Of a stretch of 64,000 nucleotides of DNA, positions 52,365 through 63,840 are shown in pieces. How positions within the stretch are numbered: the first letter of the stretch is position 1; each line of letters starts with the position of its first letter. Source of the stretch: Cordylochernes scorpioides (lineage: Eukaryota > Arthropoda > Arachnida > Pseudoscorpiones > Chernetidae). Under the pieces are notes generated by a model. That model saw only the letters and a list, made by a program, of their open reading frames with translations. It did no database searches and was not told where the DNA came from. The stretch is taken from assembly GCA_030710605.1 (NCBI GenBank), contig CP092870.1, positions 54,511,921 through 54,575,920 on the forward strand, given 5' to 3'. The position numbers and the translations under genes are program-made.

Positions 52365-52970
52365 TACAGGGTGATCCAAAAGTCCCGCACAACTTTAAAA
52401 ATTAATAACTCCGCGAATATTTGCGCTAGAGCAATGCGGTAAACACCATTGTGTTCAGGATGCAATGGGACTTTTTATGGCAAATAATGAAAAATTCAAA
52501 ATTGATTTTAGTTACAACTTTATTCGCTAGATGGCGCTCTACCAAAATCAGCGATTCAGCGGCCAAATTGTTTGATAAATTGCAAAATATAACTGAATGA
52601 CACGTATTTTTCCTTTTTGAATACCAGGAAAGAACCCTAATAATATCAAATGATAAATTAATAAAACACCATATCGCCAAAAGTTAGAAGAAATGGTTAA
52701 CGATTTTTAAATACAATCTGAGATATGTAAAATAGGTATATGCAAATTAAACATGTAGCAAAAAAAAACTGATATTTTAGATGCGGTTTGCTGGAATCTT
52801 CTCAGCTATTCAAATTTCGAAAATAATAATTTTCTATTTTTTTTTAATTCAACTCTCTCTCAGTATCGATTATATTTATTTTAATTCATTTGAAAAATAT
52901 TTTTATATCTCTGATGATTTATTTTACTCTGGAATGCCGTTGTTGTTTTCGTCGTGTCCAAAAAAGAGCC

Positions 52971-53222
52971 TCAGATGTCTCCATGCATCTCTATCACAGC
53001 AGCAGCAGCATTGTCCACTATCTTGGGTGTGTAAAGCAGCTGCTCTGGGTTTATGTCAATTTTCTGCAAGGCTGCGTCCATTGCTGGACATGAGAACATG
53101 TGAGTAGGTGTTAGTTCCACACCAGGACAGTTGTTGCATGTCCTATAGGTTCTTGTGCCATCTGGATGTATTGTCATTTCTTTATAGTGTTTTGTTCTAA
53201 GCCGTGTTATAGTTTTTGTCAT
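52971..53222 (-). pseudogene. LINE ORF2 C-terminal zinc domain
   Basis: TRTYRTCNNCPGVELTPTHM then FSCPAMDAALQKID and VDNAAAAVIEMHGDI before the stop. C-x2-C-x8-H-x4-C is the terminal Cys/His motif of Jockey-like ORF2. Confidence 0.75.
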
Positions 53223-53499
53223 TTTTCTCTCAGTGTTTATTTCGCATTTTGATTTTTTTCTTCTTATTTTTGTTCAATTATCTTGTATTTTTCCAAAGCA
53301 TCAGCGTCAAATAATGGCATTTGTTCTTTCCTTTGGCTCAACCTTCTGGCTTCCTTTGCAAATTCAACTACCATTTCTTTACCCCCGATCCAAACACTGG
53401 CAGGAATCCATTGTAGAATGCAGTTATTCTCCAATGATATCAGTTGAGTAAGTAACGAGTGTATTTTCTGTGTGATTATAGTATTGCCCTTCTGAATTG

Positions 53500-53770
53500 C
53501 TTCTAGATCGGATATGAAGTCGTTGTACGGTATATTATAATTCCTTCTGCTTGATGCAGGGATGGTTAGTTAAGGCATACATCAAGAGCTTTCCAGATAG
53601 CTGTCAGTTCACAAGTGAAATCTTTCTTTCTCCTTCTTTGATTTTGATGTATGTTCCATCTTGCAGTATTATGTTAATTCCAGCCCCTCCATTACTTATG
53701 GTAAGGTCTGATGATCCATCTGCATATGCTGTTAAATAATTTATCTGATCGCATAAACCAATTGTGTCAA
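53500..53770 (-). pseudogene. LINE RNase H domain
   Basis: Minus strand YADGSSDLTISNGGAGINII, the first catalytic Asp (ADGS) and the SNGGAG loop of Jockey-group RNase H; then DGTYIKIKEGERKISLVN and a stop where the family has a Cys/Glu-bearing strand. It removes RNA after first-strand synthesis. Confidence 0.65.
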
Positions 53771-54299
53771 GTCCGTTCTTTTTAAGTATGTTTTTGTTCT
53801 ATTTTTTTATTGCAGGGTTCATTCAGGTTAAGATTGATGATTACATTCGATGGCAATGGGGAAGGAAATATTGGTTATTCTCGAATTTGAAATTCATTAT
53901 GTTTCATATTTGTGCTCTTTCTAATATTGTTGTCGTACTGAAGTGTTGAAAATCTTTTGAGCCTTTCTCTTTTGTCCAGTTTAAATAGGTTCTATGGGAT
54001 ATGTGTTCAGTTTCTTTAGTTTTTAAGCTATTGGTGAATTTTATTGTTTTTAATTGTCTTCTGCTTTCAAGTAGGTCTAGACCACATTCTCTCTGAATTT
54101 TCTAATTGTTGGTATTTGAAACAGAACCAGTGATTAATTTGGCCGCTTTTGCTTGAACACTGTCTAGTCTTTTTTTTAGTGATGAACCTGAGGGAGCCCA
54201 AACAGGTGGCCTTATTAAGGTGATATATGTTGTTCTGAGAATTTTGGGTTTTGCTCCCCAATTTGTTCCACATAGCCTTCACAGAATGTTTAGGTTTCT

Positions 54300-54643
54300 G
54301 GTAGCTCTATTTGAAGTGCTAATTATGTGTTCTGTAAATCGCAATTCCTCATCAAGTATCACACCTAGATAATTTGGAGATCATATTTTATCAATTATAT
54401 GGTTGTTTATGCTTATTTTGGAGTTAAATTCATGCCTTTTTTTCCTGTCAGTGAGGGAGACCTATAGGTTTGTGTTTATTGGGTTTAGGGTCATTTTGAG
54501 TTTCATTGCCCACTTCTCCAGTCCTCTCATTGATGTGTTCAGTATTTTTCTGATATTTCTATACTGCTACCTGTGTGCCATATGGCTATATAATCTGCAT
54601 AACAGGCAACCTTTGTGTCTTCAGTGAGGATGGATGTTGTTAA
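54300..54643 (-). pseudogene. LINE reverse transcriptase, catalytic box and thumb
   Basis: Directly after the Gypsy insertion: LTTSILTEDTKVACYADYIA, in which YADY replaces the catalytic YADD, then IWHTGSSIEISE. The downstream ENEEL-FTEHIISTSNRATRN-like stretch (54290-54350) is the usual thumb. The second Asp change would inactivate the enzyme. Confidence 0.7.
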
Positions 54644-54816
54644 GGTTGTGTCGTAATTAGATGTACAACAACTCAAACTTGACCATGACTCTTTATTTAG
54701 CTCTTATTCTTTTCGTTTGGCCAACAAAAAATGTCCAATTTATATATACATATATTCTTTCATAATGAGACTTAAAAGAATGCAAATAATCTTAATCTAT
54801 TTTCATACACAAAACA
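54644..54816 (-). repeat. Gypsy 3' LTR
   Basis: It differs from the other LTR mainly by a 33 bp segment, ACTCTTTATTTAGCTCTTAT and following bases (54686-54718). Confidence 0.85.
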
Positions 54817-54832
54817 TCTCCCCCTTGATGAA
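54817..54832 (-). other. Gypsy polypurine tract
   Basis: AAGGGGGAGA on the minus strand, directly before the 3' LTR start TGTTTTGTG. Confidence 0.8.
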
Positions 54833-54839
54833 ACTCCAG

Positions 54840-56166
54840 TCGGTCTGGGGGTTTCAGTGCACAGAAGCAGTCTCCTCCTTGTTTCCTGATGTAACCTCTG
54901 GAACCTCCTCTTCACTTTATTTCTGACTTCCACCTACAGGCTTCTCTCCTGATGTTCGAAGAAGTATCAATTTTCTTGTCTCCACTTGTTTCTTTCTCAC
55001 AGGTCGCAATTTATTGATATTCTTCTTATACACGACGCCCTCGCAACTTATAAGGTAGTGACGGTAGCTCAATAATTTCAAAATGGTACCTTTTTACCGT
55101 TTAGGTCCAGTTGCATAGTTGCGGAAATAAACCTCGCAACCTGTAGTAAACTGCTCCTGCCTTCTTACGGCCTCATGAAATACCTCTCGCGGATTTCCCA
55201 TCATGATATTAAATTCGAGAATCTTGATCTTAAACTTCTCTTCATTAGCAGTTCCACGGGAGAATTCTTTTATTACAGTTTGGGGGAATGCTCTATGAGC
55301 AAATAGGAATCTTTGTAGATTCGTCTCTAAATCATCCTTCCCATTATTATTTCTCAAAAGGTTTTTAAACTCTCTTACATATCTCTCAGCTAAACCATTT
55401 GTACTAGGATTATACGGACTGGTCTTAGTGTGCCGTATACCATTCATTTTGGTAAATTGCTCGAATTCACTGGAGACAAACTGTCTTCTGTTATCTGTAA
55501 CCAAAAATTAGGACAATCCAAATCTGGCAAAAAATTCTCTAAGATGATTTATAATCGTTTTGCTGGTAATATCTTTGATGATAAAAATTTCTATCCACTT
55601 TGAGTATGCGTCCACGAGAACCAAAAATATTCTTCCCATGAACGGACCCGCTAGATCAAGATAAAGTCGATGCCACGGTTTATCGGGCCAAGTCCATTCC
55701 GAGATGGTAGCCGGGGGCATGCTTGCCGATTCTTGGCATACTCTACATTCTCTAGTTAACTCCGATGTTACTGTCTATGCCTGGCCACCATAAAATACCG
55801 TCTGGCGATCATCTTCATTTTAACACTCCCCATGTGTATTTCATGCAAGTCATTTAAAATTAAAGATCTTAATTTTTGGGGAATTACCACTCTTTCACGC
55901 CATTGAAGACAACCAAACTCCAAACTTAATTCCTCATTAATCTTATAATGAGGAGCTAGTGGGTTTTCTCTCGGTACCCTTGTGAATTTCCACACACAGT
56001 TGCCTTCTCTAACATTCCTTAATACTATAGACAGTATTTTATCTTGGGGCGTCTCATATGCCACCTCCATAAAAGAGAACGGTACCTCATTCAACTTCCT
56101 GAGAAGAAGTACCTGGTCTTCATCAAGAGACTCCCTGACACTCGATTCTAAAGGAAGACGTGACAA
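54840..56166 (-). pseudogene. Gypsy integrase
   Basis: Zinc-binding part near 55870-55770: DLHEIHMGSVKMKMIARRYF with H-H, then the CxxC. Core: WHRLYLDLAGPFMGRIFLVL (first D), VTDNRRQFVSSEF (second D), NPSTNGLAERYVREFK (E). C-terminus near 55080-55000: YLISCEGVVYKKN...LRP, the GPY/F-like module. A stop splits the core at 55508/55504, and LDLAGP replaces the usual IDFAGP. The enzyme joins element DNA to the target. Confidence 0.9.
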
Positions 56167-56600
56167 TGCGTCAACATTGGAATTATCACTAGTTTTCGAA
56201 ATTCCACAGTATAATTAAATGCAGCTAATTTTAAGGACCATCTTTTAATTCTGGATGATGCACATATGGGAATTGTTTTATGAGGTGAAAATATATGAAT
56301 TAAGGGTCGGTTGTCTGTGACCAATACAAATTTTCGTCCCAGTATGTATTGTCTGAATTTCCTAACGCCAAAATTTATGCTCAACGCTTTCTTTTCTAGT
56401 TGAGAGAAACGTTCTTCCGCTTCGGTTAATGTTCTAGAAGCAAAAGCTATAGGGCATTATTTCTTTCTGCATTTCTATGACTCAGAATTACGCCTAGTCC
56501 ATAGTCCATTAATAATGATTTACATTTTTGAAATAACATTCGATATTCTTTCGTCCAATTGCATCTACAATTTTTATTCAAAAGTTGATAGAATAGCGCT
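56148..56600 (-). pseudogene. Gypsy RNase H
   Basis: MSINFGVRKFRQYILGRKFV, LVTDNRPLIHIFSPHKTIPI, RIKRWSLKLAAFNYTVEFRK: the conserved TD-x-x-P-L and RW-x-L-x-L-x-x-(F/Y) segments. The preceding SYDASP-type start is in a broken frame near 56450. Confidence 0.8.
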
Positions 56601-56619
56601 AAAATGTTTGCTATATTCT

Positions 56620-57492
56620 TTATGAATCTATAATAATAAATTAAGAGTCCTATGAAAGATCTTAATTGCGAAACATTCTTTAGGTTCAGGCGCCTCTATC
56701 ACTGCTTTAATTTTATTTTCTAAGGGATGCAGTCCATATTTAACCATTTTAAACCCTAAATATTCCACCGATTTCTTTTTAAATTTACATTTATATCTGT
56801 TTAACTTTAAACCTTTTTCTAGCAATCATCTGAACACTAGATCCAACTTTTGTTCATGATCTTCAAAGTTTTTTCCTGCAACCAAAATATCATCTATGTA
56901 GCAGGCCACACCTGGCAAATCAGAAAATAGACCTACCATAATCCTCTGAAATTAATTTTGTGCTACCGCTACGTCATATGGTAGTCTTTTATAAGAAAAC
57001 AACCTCTTTGTTGTGTTTATATCAACAACAGCTTTGGCTTCTTCCGCTAACATTACTTGTAAGTAAGCTTGTGATAGGTCTAGAGTCGAAAATACGGTGC
57101 TTCTAGATAATTTTAAAAAGATCTCATCGATCGATGGAAGGGGGGATACCTATCTAATTCTATTGCTTTATTAGCTGTACATCTAAAGTCACCACATATC
57201 CTTACATTACCATCCATTTTTATTAACGGTACTATTGGACCGGTCCAATATGCATGAACTATAGGTTATAAAATGCAAGAATTCACTAAACGATCAATTT
57301 CATTCTCTACTTTGTTTTTAGAGAGAAAGGTGAACTTCTGGCCTTACAAAACACAGGAGTCACATCCTTTTTTAAATTAAAATTTATTTTAACATCCTTT
57401 AGACAGCCCAGATCTTTGTTAAACAAATATGCATATCTATCAATCAAACTATTTCTGTTAGAATCATTATTTAAATTTTTAATGCTAAACAA
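56620..57492 (-). pseudogene. Gypsy reverse transcriptase
   Basis: DVTPVFCKARSSPFSLKTK near 57370 is the RT entry. CYIDDILVAG near 56910-56880 is the catalytic YIDD. LKLNRYKCKFKKKSVEYLGF, KYGLHPLENKIKAVIEAPEP (56815-56690) is the palm-thumb junction. At least four frame changes lie between these. Confidence 0.85.
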
Positions 57493-57542
57493 TCTAGAAT
57501 AATTAAGTTTTAACTGTTTAAGTCATTCTCTTTCTAACAAAA

Positions 57543-57848
57543 TCACCTGGATTTTTCATTTACAACTATTAATCGTAAATATTGGTTGGCTTCTTTTACA
57601 AAAACATTTCTTTGCCCTTTAATCTCTATTGATTTACCACAAAAGGATTTTAATCTTAAATTTGTTAGAAATAATTTTTTACCTTGCCAATAAATCTTAT
57701 AAATATCTTTAGGTATTAACGTAACTGGACTTCCTGTATCTATTGTAAAGCACAAAGAATATTCATCTACTGTTAAATTTATTATGGCATCAGTTTCGCC
57801 CTTTACAGAATATATAGAGTCCTCTTGTACAAATTTACATCCCCACAT
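57543..57848 (-). pseudogene. Gypsy protease
   Basis: LCFTIDTGSPVTLIPKDIY with the DTGSP active site about 35 residues in, followed by LRLKSFCGKSIEIKG, the usual flap and strand pattern. Open over 101 codons. Confidence 0.85.
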
Positions 57849-57859
57849 TTTTTACTAGC

Positions 57860-58640
57860 TTTCCAGACCCTACTTAAATGACCGAGTTTTTTACATTTTA
57901 AAACAAGTCTTTGCTCTATGAGGGCAAACAGAGGCCACGTGTGAATGTCTTTCACTACTTCTATAACACATTATTTCTCCCCTTTGTCTGAAAGGCCTAT
58001 GCTGTATCATAATAATATTGTACTCACCCTTTTTATATTTTCCATTCACAGGGGATATCTTGGCCACTAATTTATCTTGTAATTCTCTTGTATTTATCTG
58101 CGCCAGTTCGAACGAGATTGCCACTGCAAAACTTTATCCAGGGTGACATCGTCGTTTTCTTGTAGTAGCTTCTTTTGCAGGCTTTCCAACTTGATTCCAG
58201 CCACAAAACGGTCTCGCATCATGGTTCCCAGCATATCGTCGAAATTACAATTTATTGCTAAATGTTTCAATTCTCTAAGATATTCCGAAATTGATTCTCC
58301 TTCCTGTTGAATTCTCTTTAAAAATCTGCATCGCTGTGGTATTACTTTCTTCTTTGGATCCAAATGCAGCTTAATTCTTTGAATGATAGTATCATAGGGT
58401 TGATCTTTCGTTAGACCAGGAAGAAAATGTCGTTTCCCTGCTTCAAAGTTTCAGAATCTGGTAGCGAGAGGTAAAAATCAGCACTTTAATCTCCTCCTTC
58501 AGATGCCAAAAAGAAAGCCTCAAATGTTTGTACAAAAAGATCGAAGTGTCCTCCACTGGGCTATAGCATCTAAAAGGTACTATTAACTTTGAACTTGTCA
58601 TGCTGATCTTTTCTACTCCTTTGTTTTCTTGATCCAGATA
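57860..58640 (-). pseudogene. Gypsy gag
   Basis: FLKRIQQEGESISEYLRELK, HLAINCNFDDMLGTMMRDRF, VAGIKLESLQKKLLQENDDV (58330-58150): the C-terminal capsid core. A nucleocapsid-like Cys/His stretch, CYRSSERHSHVASVCPHR then TCFK (57970-57890), follows in another frame. The start lies in the broken region 58400-58640. Confidence 0.75.
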
Positions 58641-58715
58641 GTTTAAAATATGTAGTTGTTATACTTGCATAGACGCCGTTTTCCTCAACTTTTTACTGGC
58701 TCTGTAGATCGCGCA

Positions 58716-58731
58716 TCCTCGTCGCCACTTT
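58716..58731 (-). other. Gypsy primer-binding site
   Basis: TGGCGACGAGGATG, a few bases inside the 5' LTR on the minus strand. TGGCGACGAGG-type sites are common in invertebrate Gypsy elements. Confidence 0.65.
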
Positions 58732-58870
58732 TGTTGTGTCGTAATTAGACGTACAAGAGCTCAAACTTGACCATGGCCAAAAACAAATGTCCAATTTATA
58801 TATACATATATTTTTACATAATGGGGCTTTAAATAATACAAATAATATTCATCTATTTACATAAACAACA
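58732..58870 (-). repeat. Gypsy 5' LTR
   Basis: From TGTTGTTTATG (minus strand start at 58870) to ACGACACAACA. Shares CTCAAACTTGACCATG and AAATGTCCAATTTATATATA with the other LTR. Confidence 0.85.
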
Positions 58871-58875
58871 GTTAA

Positions 58876-59480
58876 CATATAGCGAGAAGAGTAGAGGACT
58901 GAGCACAGATCCCTGAGGTACACCAGCCCATGTTCTTCGGTCCTTGGAAAATGCTCCATATCTGCAATACAGATTAAGATTTTTCCTTTTACTCCGATGT
59001 TGTGCAGCCTTTCAAGTAATTTCTCCCTTCACACTCGATCAAAAGCTGAGGTCATATCCAGGAATACGGCCGTTGTCTTCTTTGGCGGTTTTTTTCTAGA
59101 AATCTATTATTGATTGACAGAAGTAGAACAGTTTATCAGTTGTACAGTGTCTGGATCTTTAGGCAGTTTGGTAGAAGTTTATTTTATTATTGTTAGTGAG
59201 CGAGACTATGAGCCTACAGTGGATAATTCATTCTGTTATTTTACAAAGTATGCTGGTAAAAGCAATTGGCCGATAGTTCTTGCATTCCTTAGCATCTTTG
59301 TTTGGTTTCAGTATTGGCACTATAATTGATATCTTCCAATTCTTTGGTAGTTTACCAGTTTGCCATGAAATCTTCAGTATTCGTAGGAGTTGATTTTTAG
59401 CTTTGTCTCCAAAGTGTTTAATCATTTGACCAAATATTAGAGCATCTCCAGGTGACATCTTGGATTTAACTTTTCTATTG
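58876..59480 (-). pseudogene. LINE reverse transcriptase, N-terminal and middle part
   Basis: WQTGKLPKNWKISIIVPILK, PNKDAKECKNYRPIAFTSIL (59370-59240) is RT motif 1-2, with NYRPI. AVFLDMTSAFDRV-type reading lies at 59075-59030, the first catalytic Asp region. VPQGSVLSPLLFSLYV (58920-58875) is motif 4, cut by the Gypsy insertion before the catalytic box. Confidence 0.85.
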
Positions 59481-60186
59481 ATGAGTTTATCTCATTTAGT
59501 GTGAAGTCTTCTCGAGTAAATATCTTGTTGATTGTAATTTCTTTCTTGTTTAACTAACCTGTTTACATTATTTTTTAGAGTCCTGCCTTCATACGTATAG
59601 CTGAGTCTGGAAGTGCTTGAAAGATATTCAGCAATTATTTCAGCCATCTGTTTGTTCGTTCTCGCTATTCATATCGGTTAGAGTATTGGAGGATTAGTGT
59701 TGGTTTTGATTGTTTTATAACACTAATTATATTCCAGTGATGGCTTTCCTTTTTTGGATCCATTTTTCTCGCAGAATTCTGCCCATTTTTCTTGTTTGAA
59801 TATCCAAATTTCTTGTTCTATTTTGTGACTAATTTCAACGAGTTCCTTTATAATTTCTTCTGTTTTATTTGTTTTAAGAAGTTCATTGATATTGTCTCTC
59901 TCTGCAATCATTGCCTCGATATTGTGGTCCTTCCAGTAACGTATTCACAGGTCTTTACGTCTCCCTCTAGGTATCGATACTTTTGCAGCTTTGGATATGT
60001 TCGAAGAGAATTTTCCCAATTTTTTGTCAATCGTTCTGTGAATCAATTCTTCGTTGCACAGTTCTTCAAGCTTTTCTGTGAATCTTTTTCCAGTGTTATT
60101 TTATTCTGTTGGAAATTCTCAATTTTGAATTTTAACGTTGTTAAAATTGGTCTGTGGTCACTGATTGCACTTTTCAGAATTTTCCA
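59481..60186 (-). pseudogene. LINE linker between endonuclease and RT
   Basis: It carries ISHKIEQEIWIFKQEKWAEF and HWNIIS-type readings (59900-59730) seen between the two enzymes in Jockey-like ORF2. Several frame changes. Confidence 0.6.
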
Positions 60187-60651
60187 TTATGTTGTGGGTG
60201 CGATGTTGTAATTTATCGCTGTGATGTTTATTTCGGATTCTGTGCCTGTGGACTTGGATAGAAAGGTGTTCTTTTCGTTATGTAACGGTGTTCGGTCGAG
60301 GTCGGTTAGCATGTCCTCAACCTGCTGACCTTTGTTATCCTGGACAGGTGATCCCCAAGTTGGTCTTTCGGCGTTAAAATCACCAAGTATGATTGAGATA
60401 TCCGAAGACGCTTCACTTGATGTCTCTATCAGGCCTGTATTGATGCTAGTATTATCGTGGTGATAAACATTTATGATTGGAATTGTTTTATCTGTAAGAT
60501 AGATTTCTATTGCCTGAGCTTCTGTCGTGCTTTCTCTAGGCTTACTCTGATTATAGGTGATTTCCTTAAATTTGATTTCTAGAGTTTTAATCAAAACGGC
60601 AAGTCCTCCTCCGAATTTTCCCGGTCTGTCCTTTCGTAGTGTTGTATAGTG
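60187..60651 (-). pseudogene. LINE apurinic-type endonuclease, 5'-truncated
   Basis: HYTTLRKDRPGKFGGGLAVL, then IINVYHHDNTSINTGLIETS, DISIILGDFNAERPTWGSP and SEINITAINYNIAPTT. GDFNA with Asp/Asn and the GGGLAVLI strand identify the EEP endonuclease that nicks the target. The N-terminal metal-binding Glu is beyond the truncation point at 60651. Confidence 0.85.
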
Positions 60652-61460
60652 TTTCGTATGGAACAGTTTGGAGAGAACACACATTTAGAATTTTTCTATA
60701 ATAATACCCTAACAAAATTCAAAGTTTTCACGAGTTGAAAGTCAGCGATTTTGAGAAGCGTCAAGAATTCGCTGCATGGGTTTTCCAAAAAATTGATATT
60801 GATGAAAACTAACTGTCAAATGTTCTAACAACAGATGATGCTCACTTTTATCTAAAGGGAGAATTTAACATTCAAAACTGCCTCATTTTGGCAACAGAAA
60901 ACCCTAGGATATTTACAGAAATACCACTTCATCAGCCCAGAGTTACGGTTTGTGTGGGTTCACTTCTTCTTTTATTATTGGGCCATTTTTCTTTGAAATA
61001 ATCAATGGAAGAACTTTCAAAACCGTTTTTGTAACTGGTGAACGTAATGTTCAACTTTTTAGAGAAAATGTTATTGCCATATTGCAGGACAGACAAGCAC
61101 TAAGCGAAATAACATCCATGCAAGATGAAGGACCTCCTCATATCTCCCGCGGTGCCAAACAATTGATGAAGGATACGTTCGGTGAAAATCGTGGGATAGG
61201 TCTCCACTTTATATACCAGTGGCCTCCAATATCACCAGACTTGACGCCTTACAATTTCGGTTATGGGGGTACATTAAGTCGCGTTTTTATCGATGCCGGC
61301 CTACCACATTGGCCATGTTGAAGGCTTCTATCAGATGTCCATTCTGTCATCTATCGTCTGCAGGCGGTGTTTGAGAATGAAGGGCGCCACATTTAGCAAG
61401 GATTGTGACCTAATACAAGAGAGAAGGCAGTTACCTCATGTGTTATATTTTGCAGCTCTT
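60652..61460 (+). pseudogene. Tc1/mariner-like transposase remnant (copy C)
   Basis: It begins in the helix-turn-helix (SYGTVWRE-like reading at 60652), with TTDDAHFYLKGEFNIQN near 60829-60880 as the first catalytic site, SMQDEGPPHISRGAK at 61115 as the second, and DLTPYNF where copy B has DLTPCDF, so the third acidic residue is lost. Frameshifts at about 60870 and 61270. Confidence 0.75.
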
Positions 61461-62469
61461 TGTTTGGGGTTATGGGAATAATAAATGCTGTCCTCACATC
61501 TTGACTCTTTTTTTTACTGTGAACAGTAACTTTTATAACTTCTCGAATAACACTGGTATACACAATTTTACCCCTTATGTTTAGTTTATCGCTTTTCGCT
61601 CATTAGAAGAAATAGCATAAGGAATATTTTCTGTATCCCCCCCACCAACTTTAGAAATTTTGCGCAAAAAATAATACAAAATGATTTTACTACCACGTTT
61701 TTCAACGCAAAAGGTCGATTTAAAAATGATTTTTTTTAGGGGATACATTTTCAAAATTATGTACAGTATAATAAACAATGATAACATTTGACAAACCCAT
61801 AGGATATTTGGAATAAAGTACGACAAATATATTTTGTCACTCCCCTCTATATTTCATTTTTGGATCATGACAAATATCCAGTTAAATAGTCAAGTATCGC
61901 CAATTAGTCAAGAGACTACACATTCCTTATAGCACGAAATCCTATTAGTAGTGCCATCATAATTTTTGGTACTATATTAATATTTCAAAAAATCGTGTAT
62001 TGATGTCAGCAGTATTTTTCAAACATTCAATCTATTTCATAAAACCCCATCTAAAATATAGATATTTTATGCTATACATGTTTTAATTTGCATTTACCTA
62101 TTTTACATATCTCAGATTGTATTTAAAAATCGTTAACCATTTCTTCTAACTTTTGCCGAAATGGTTATTTATTAATTTATCATTTGATATTATTAGGGTT
62201 CTTTCCTGGTATTCAAAAAGGAAAAATACGTGTCGTTCAGTTATTTTTTTAAATTTATCAAACAATTTGGCCGCTGAATAGCTGATTCTGGTAGAGCGCC
62301 ATCTAGCGAATAAAGTTGTAACTAAAATCAATTTCGAATTTTTCATTATTTGCCATAAAAAATCCCATTGCATCCTGAACCCAATGGTGTTTACCGCATT
62401 GCTCTAGCGCAAATATTCGCGGAATTATTAATTTTTAAAGTTGTGCGGGACTTTTGGATCACCCTGTAT

Positions 62470-63100
62470 TATTCATAAAATATTTTAACGAGATTCTATT
62501 TTAGAATATAATTCAAACATACTGTAATATGGATAATCCACTCCCTACTGTATTACAAGCCAACAATGAGCCTAGATTCCAGGGAGAAATTAGGGAAAGA
62601 TAAATGGAGTCCAACTGTGGGGGGATGACTCATGTTTGAGGGGGACAGGTCCAAAAAAACGGCATTCGCCAGTGTTGGGGAGAACAAACAGTCTAGAGAT
62701 CTGCAATGAAAGAATACGTGTCGAGTTGACTCCAGGCGTGAGACCGTGTGGATTAACCAGGAAGACGATGCCAAAAAGGACGAGCAGGAACCTTCTAATG
62801 GCGGACATTGAAGGCAAGTTCATCTACTGTACATAATTATTAAATACCATTTCAAAATCCTTGTATTAAAGTATATTGAATTAAGCTGTATCCACAGAGA
62901 ACCATGTTCACAAACAATGGCGGTTGGAAACGACGCTTCATTCAATTTTTCAATATGTCTAGCCTAGCTGAATCCCAAATGTAGAGACACACATTAAACA
63001 TGTGTGTCAACATGTAAAAATAACTATTCTACAAACAACTTGCGAAACGCTTTCCATTTAATTGTCTTTTACGCAAACCTACAAAGCGCCTATTGAATAT
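62470..63100. other. No feature assigned
   Basis: 62580-62830 is GC-richer and open on both strands, but nothing is recognised. Confidence 0.4.
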
Positions 63101-63109
63101 TAACGTATT

Positions 63110-63840
63110 TTTTTTAGAAAAATAAAATCACCAAGGATAAGTTTCTTATATTTAATGTTTTACGTTTCAAACCTTTGGAGATTAACGACCCTTCTACAGG
63201 AATAAAAAGAAAGAATCTAGATGATCAACCGGTTATATACGAACACATATAATATTAAATATCTGTTTTCTAAATTAGAATTATATAAAATGTTTGAATA
63301 CAATTAGATGTAAATGAAGAGAAATTTATAGTAACTATTATATACAAATGCTAAACAATTAAGATAACTATTGTGATAGGTTAATTTAGTTTACGAAATA
63401 AACTAAGAATTAGTATTATCAATTGAAATATTGTAGACATCTGGAATATCTATATGCCTGTTAATGCTATTATATTCTATGGATAATAATGCTTCAAGAA
63501 TCAGTCTTTTGTATTTACTATTCATATTAGAAAAATATGAAAGGGGGTCTGATAGATTAAAACTATGACCGGTGTTGTTCATGTGGTGTACAATAAAGGA
63601 TTTTGTATTTTCATTATTGCTATTTCTGCGGTGTTCTTCAACTCTGTTTCTAATATATCTACATGTTTCACCTATATATATACTATTACACTGAGAACAT
63701 TTCAATGGGTTTATAGCATATTATATATTAGAAAAATGATAGAAAGGGAAATTATTCTTTGTAATGGGGTTTCTAACGGCTGATTCTATATTAGGGTTGT
63801 TTTTATATATCGTTCTAATACTAAATTCTTTTAGATATCT
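63110..63840 (-). mobile_element. Penelope-like element, 3' part
   Basis: Coding remnant, AT-rich spacer 63210-63400, and tail CCTGTAGAAGGGTCGTTAAT ... AAGAAACTTATCCTTGG at 63200-63120. Same layout as the plus-strand copy at 34190-35225. Confidence 0.75.
63403..63840 (-). pseudogene. Penelope-like C-terminus with GIY-YIG endonuclease
   Basis: CSQCNSIYIGETCRYIRNRV: SIY-YIG corresponds to GIY-YIG, preceded by a C-x2-C pair and with the Arg of helix 1 in IRNRV. VHHMNNTGHSFNL has the conserved His and LILEALLSIEYNSINRH the catalytic Glu. It ends ISIDNTNS-stop at 63403. Upstream, LKEFSIRTIYKNNPNIESAV is in a shifted frame. Best-preserved nuclease in the window; no RT domain to the window end. Confidence 0.85.

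Larger units (their letters stand above)
54644..58870 (-). mobile_element. Ty3/Gypsy retrotransposon inserted in the LINE
   Basis: LTRs of 173 bp (left) and 139 bp (right) bound gag, protease, RT, RNase H, integrase. GTTAA lies at 54639-54643 and 58871-58875, a 5 bp target duplication. RT before integrase marks Ty3/Gypsy. Frames are broken in every gene, and no envelope gene is present. Confidence 0.92.
52940..60651 (-). mobile_element. Jockey-like LINE inserted in mariner copy C, split by Gypsy
   Basis: Minus-strand order: endonuclease, RT N-terminus, RT PQGS motif, [Gypsy 58870-54644], RT catalytic box, RNase H, terminal zinc motif, end GAAAACAACAA at 52940. The LINE amounts to about 3.5 kb and is 5'-truncated in the endonuclease. 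No target duplication remains because mariner sequence was lost at the site. Confidence 0.85.
52367..62466 (+). mobile_element. Tc1/mariner-like element copy C, split by nested insertions
   Basis: It starts CAGGGTGATCCAAAAGTC at 52367 and ends with the inverse at 62466, with TA at 52365-52366 and 62467-62468. Left part 52367-52939, right part 60652-62466. Relative to copy B, about 309 bp (2626-2934) are missing at the split. The inserted LINE and Gypsy account for 7.7 kb. Confidence 0.9.
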
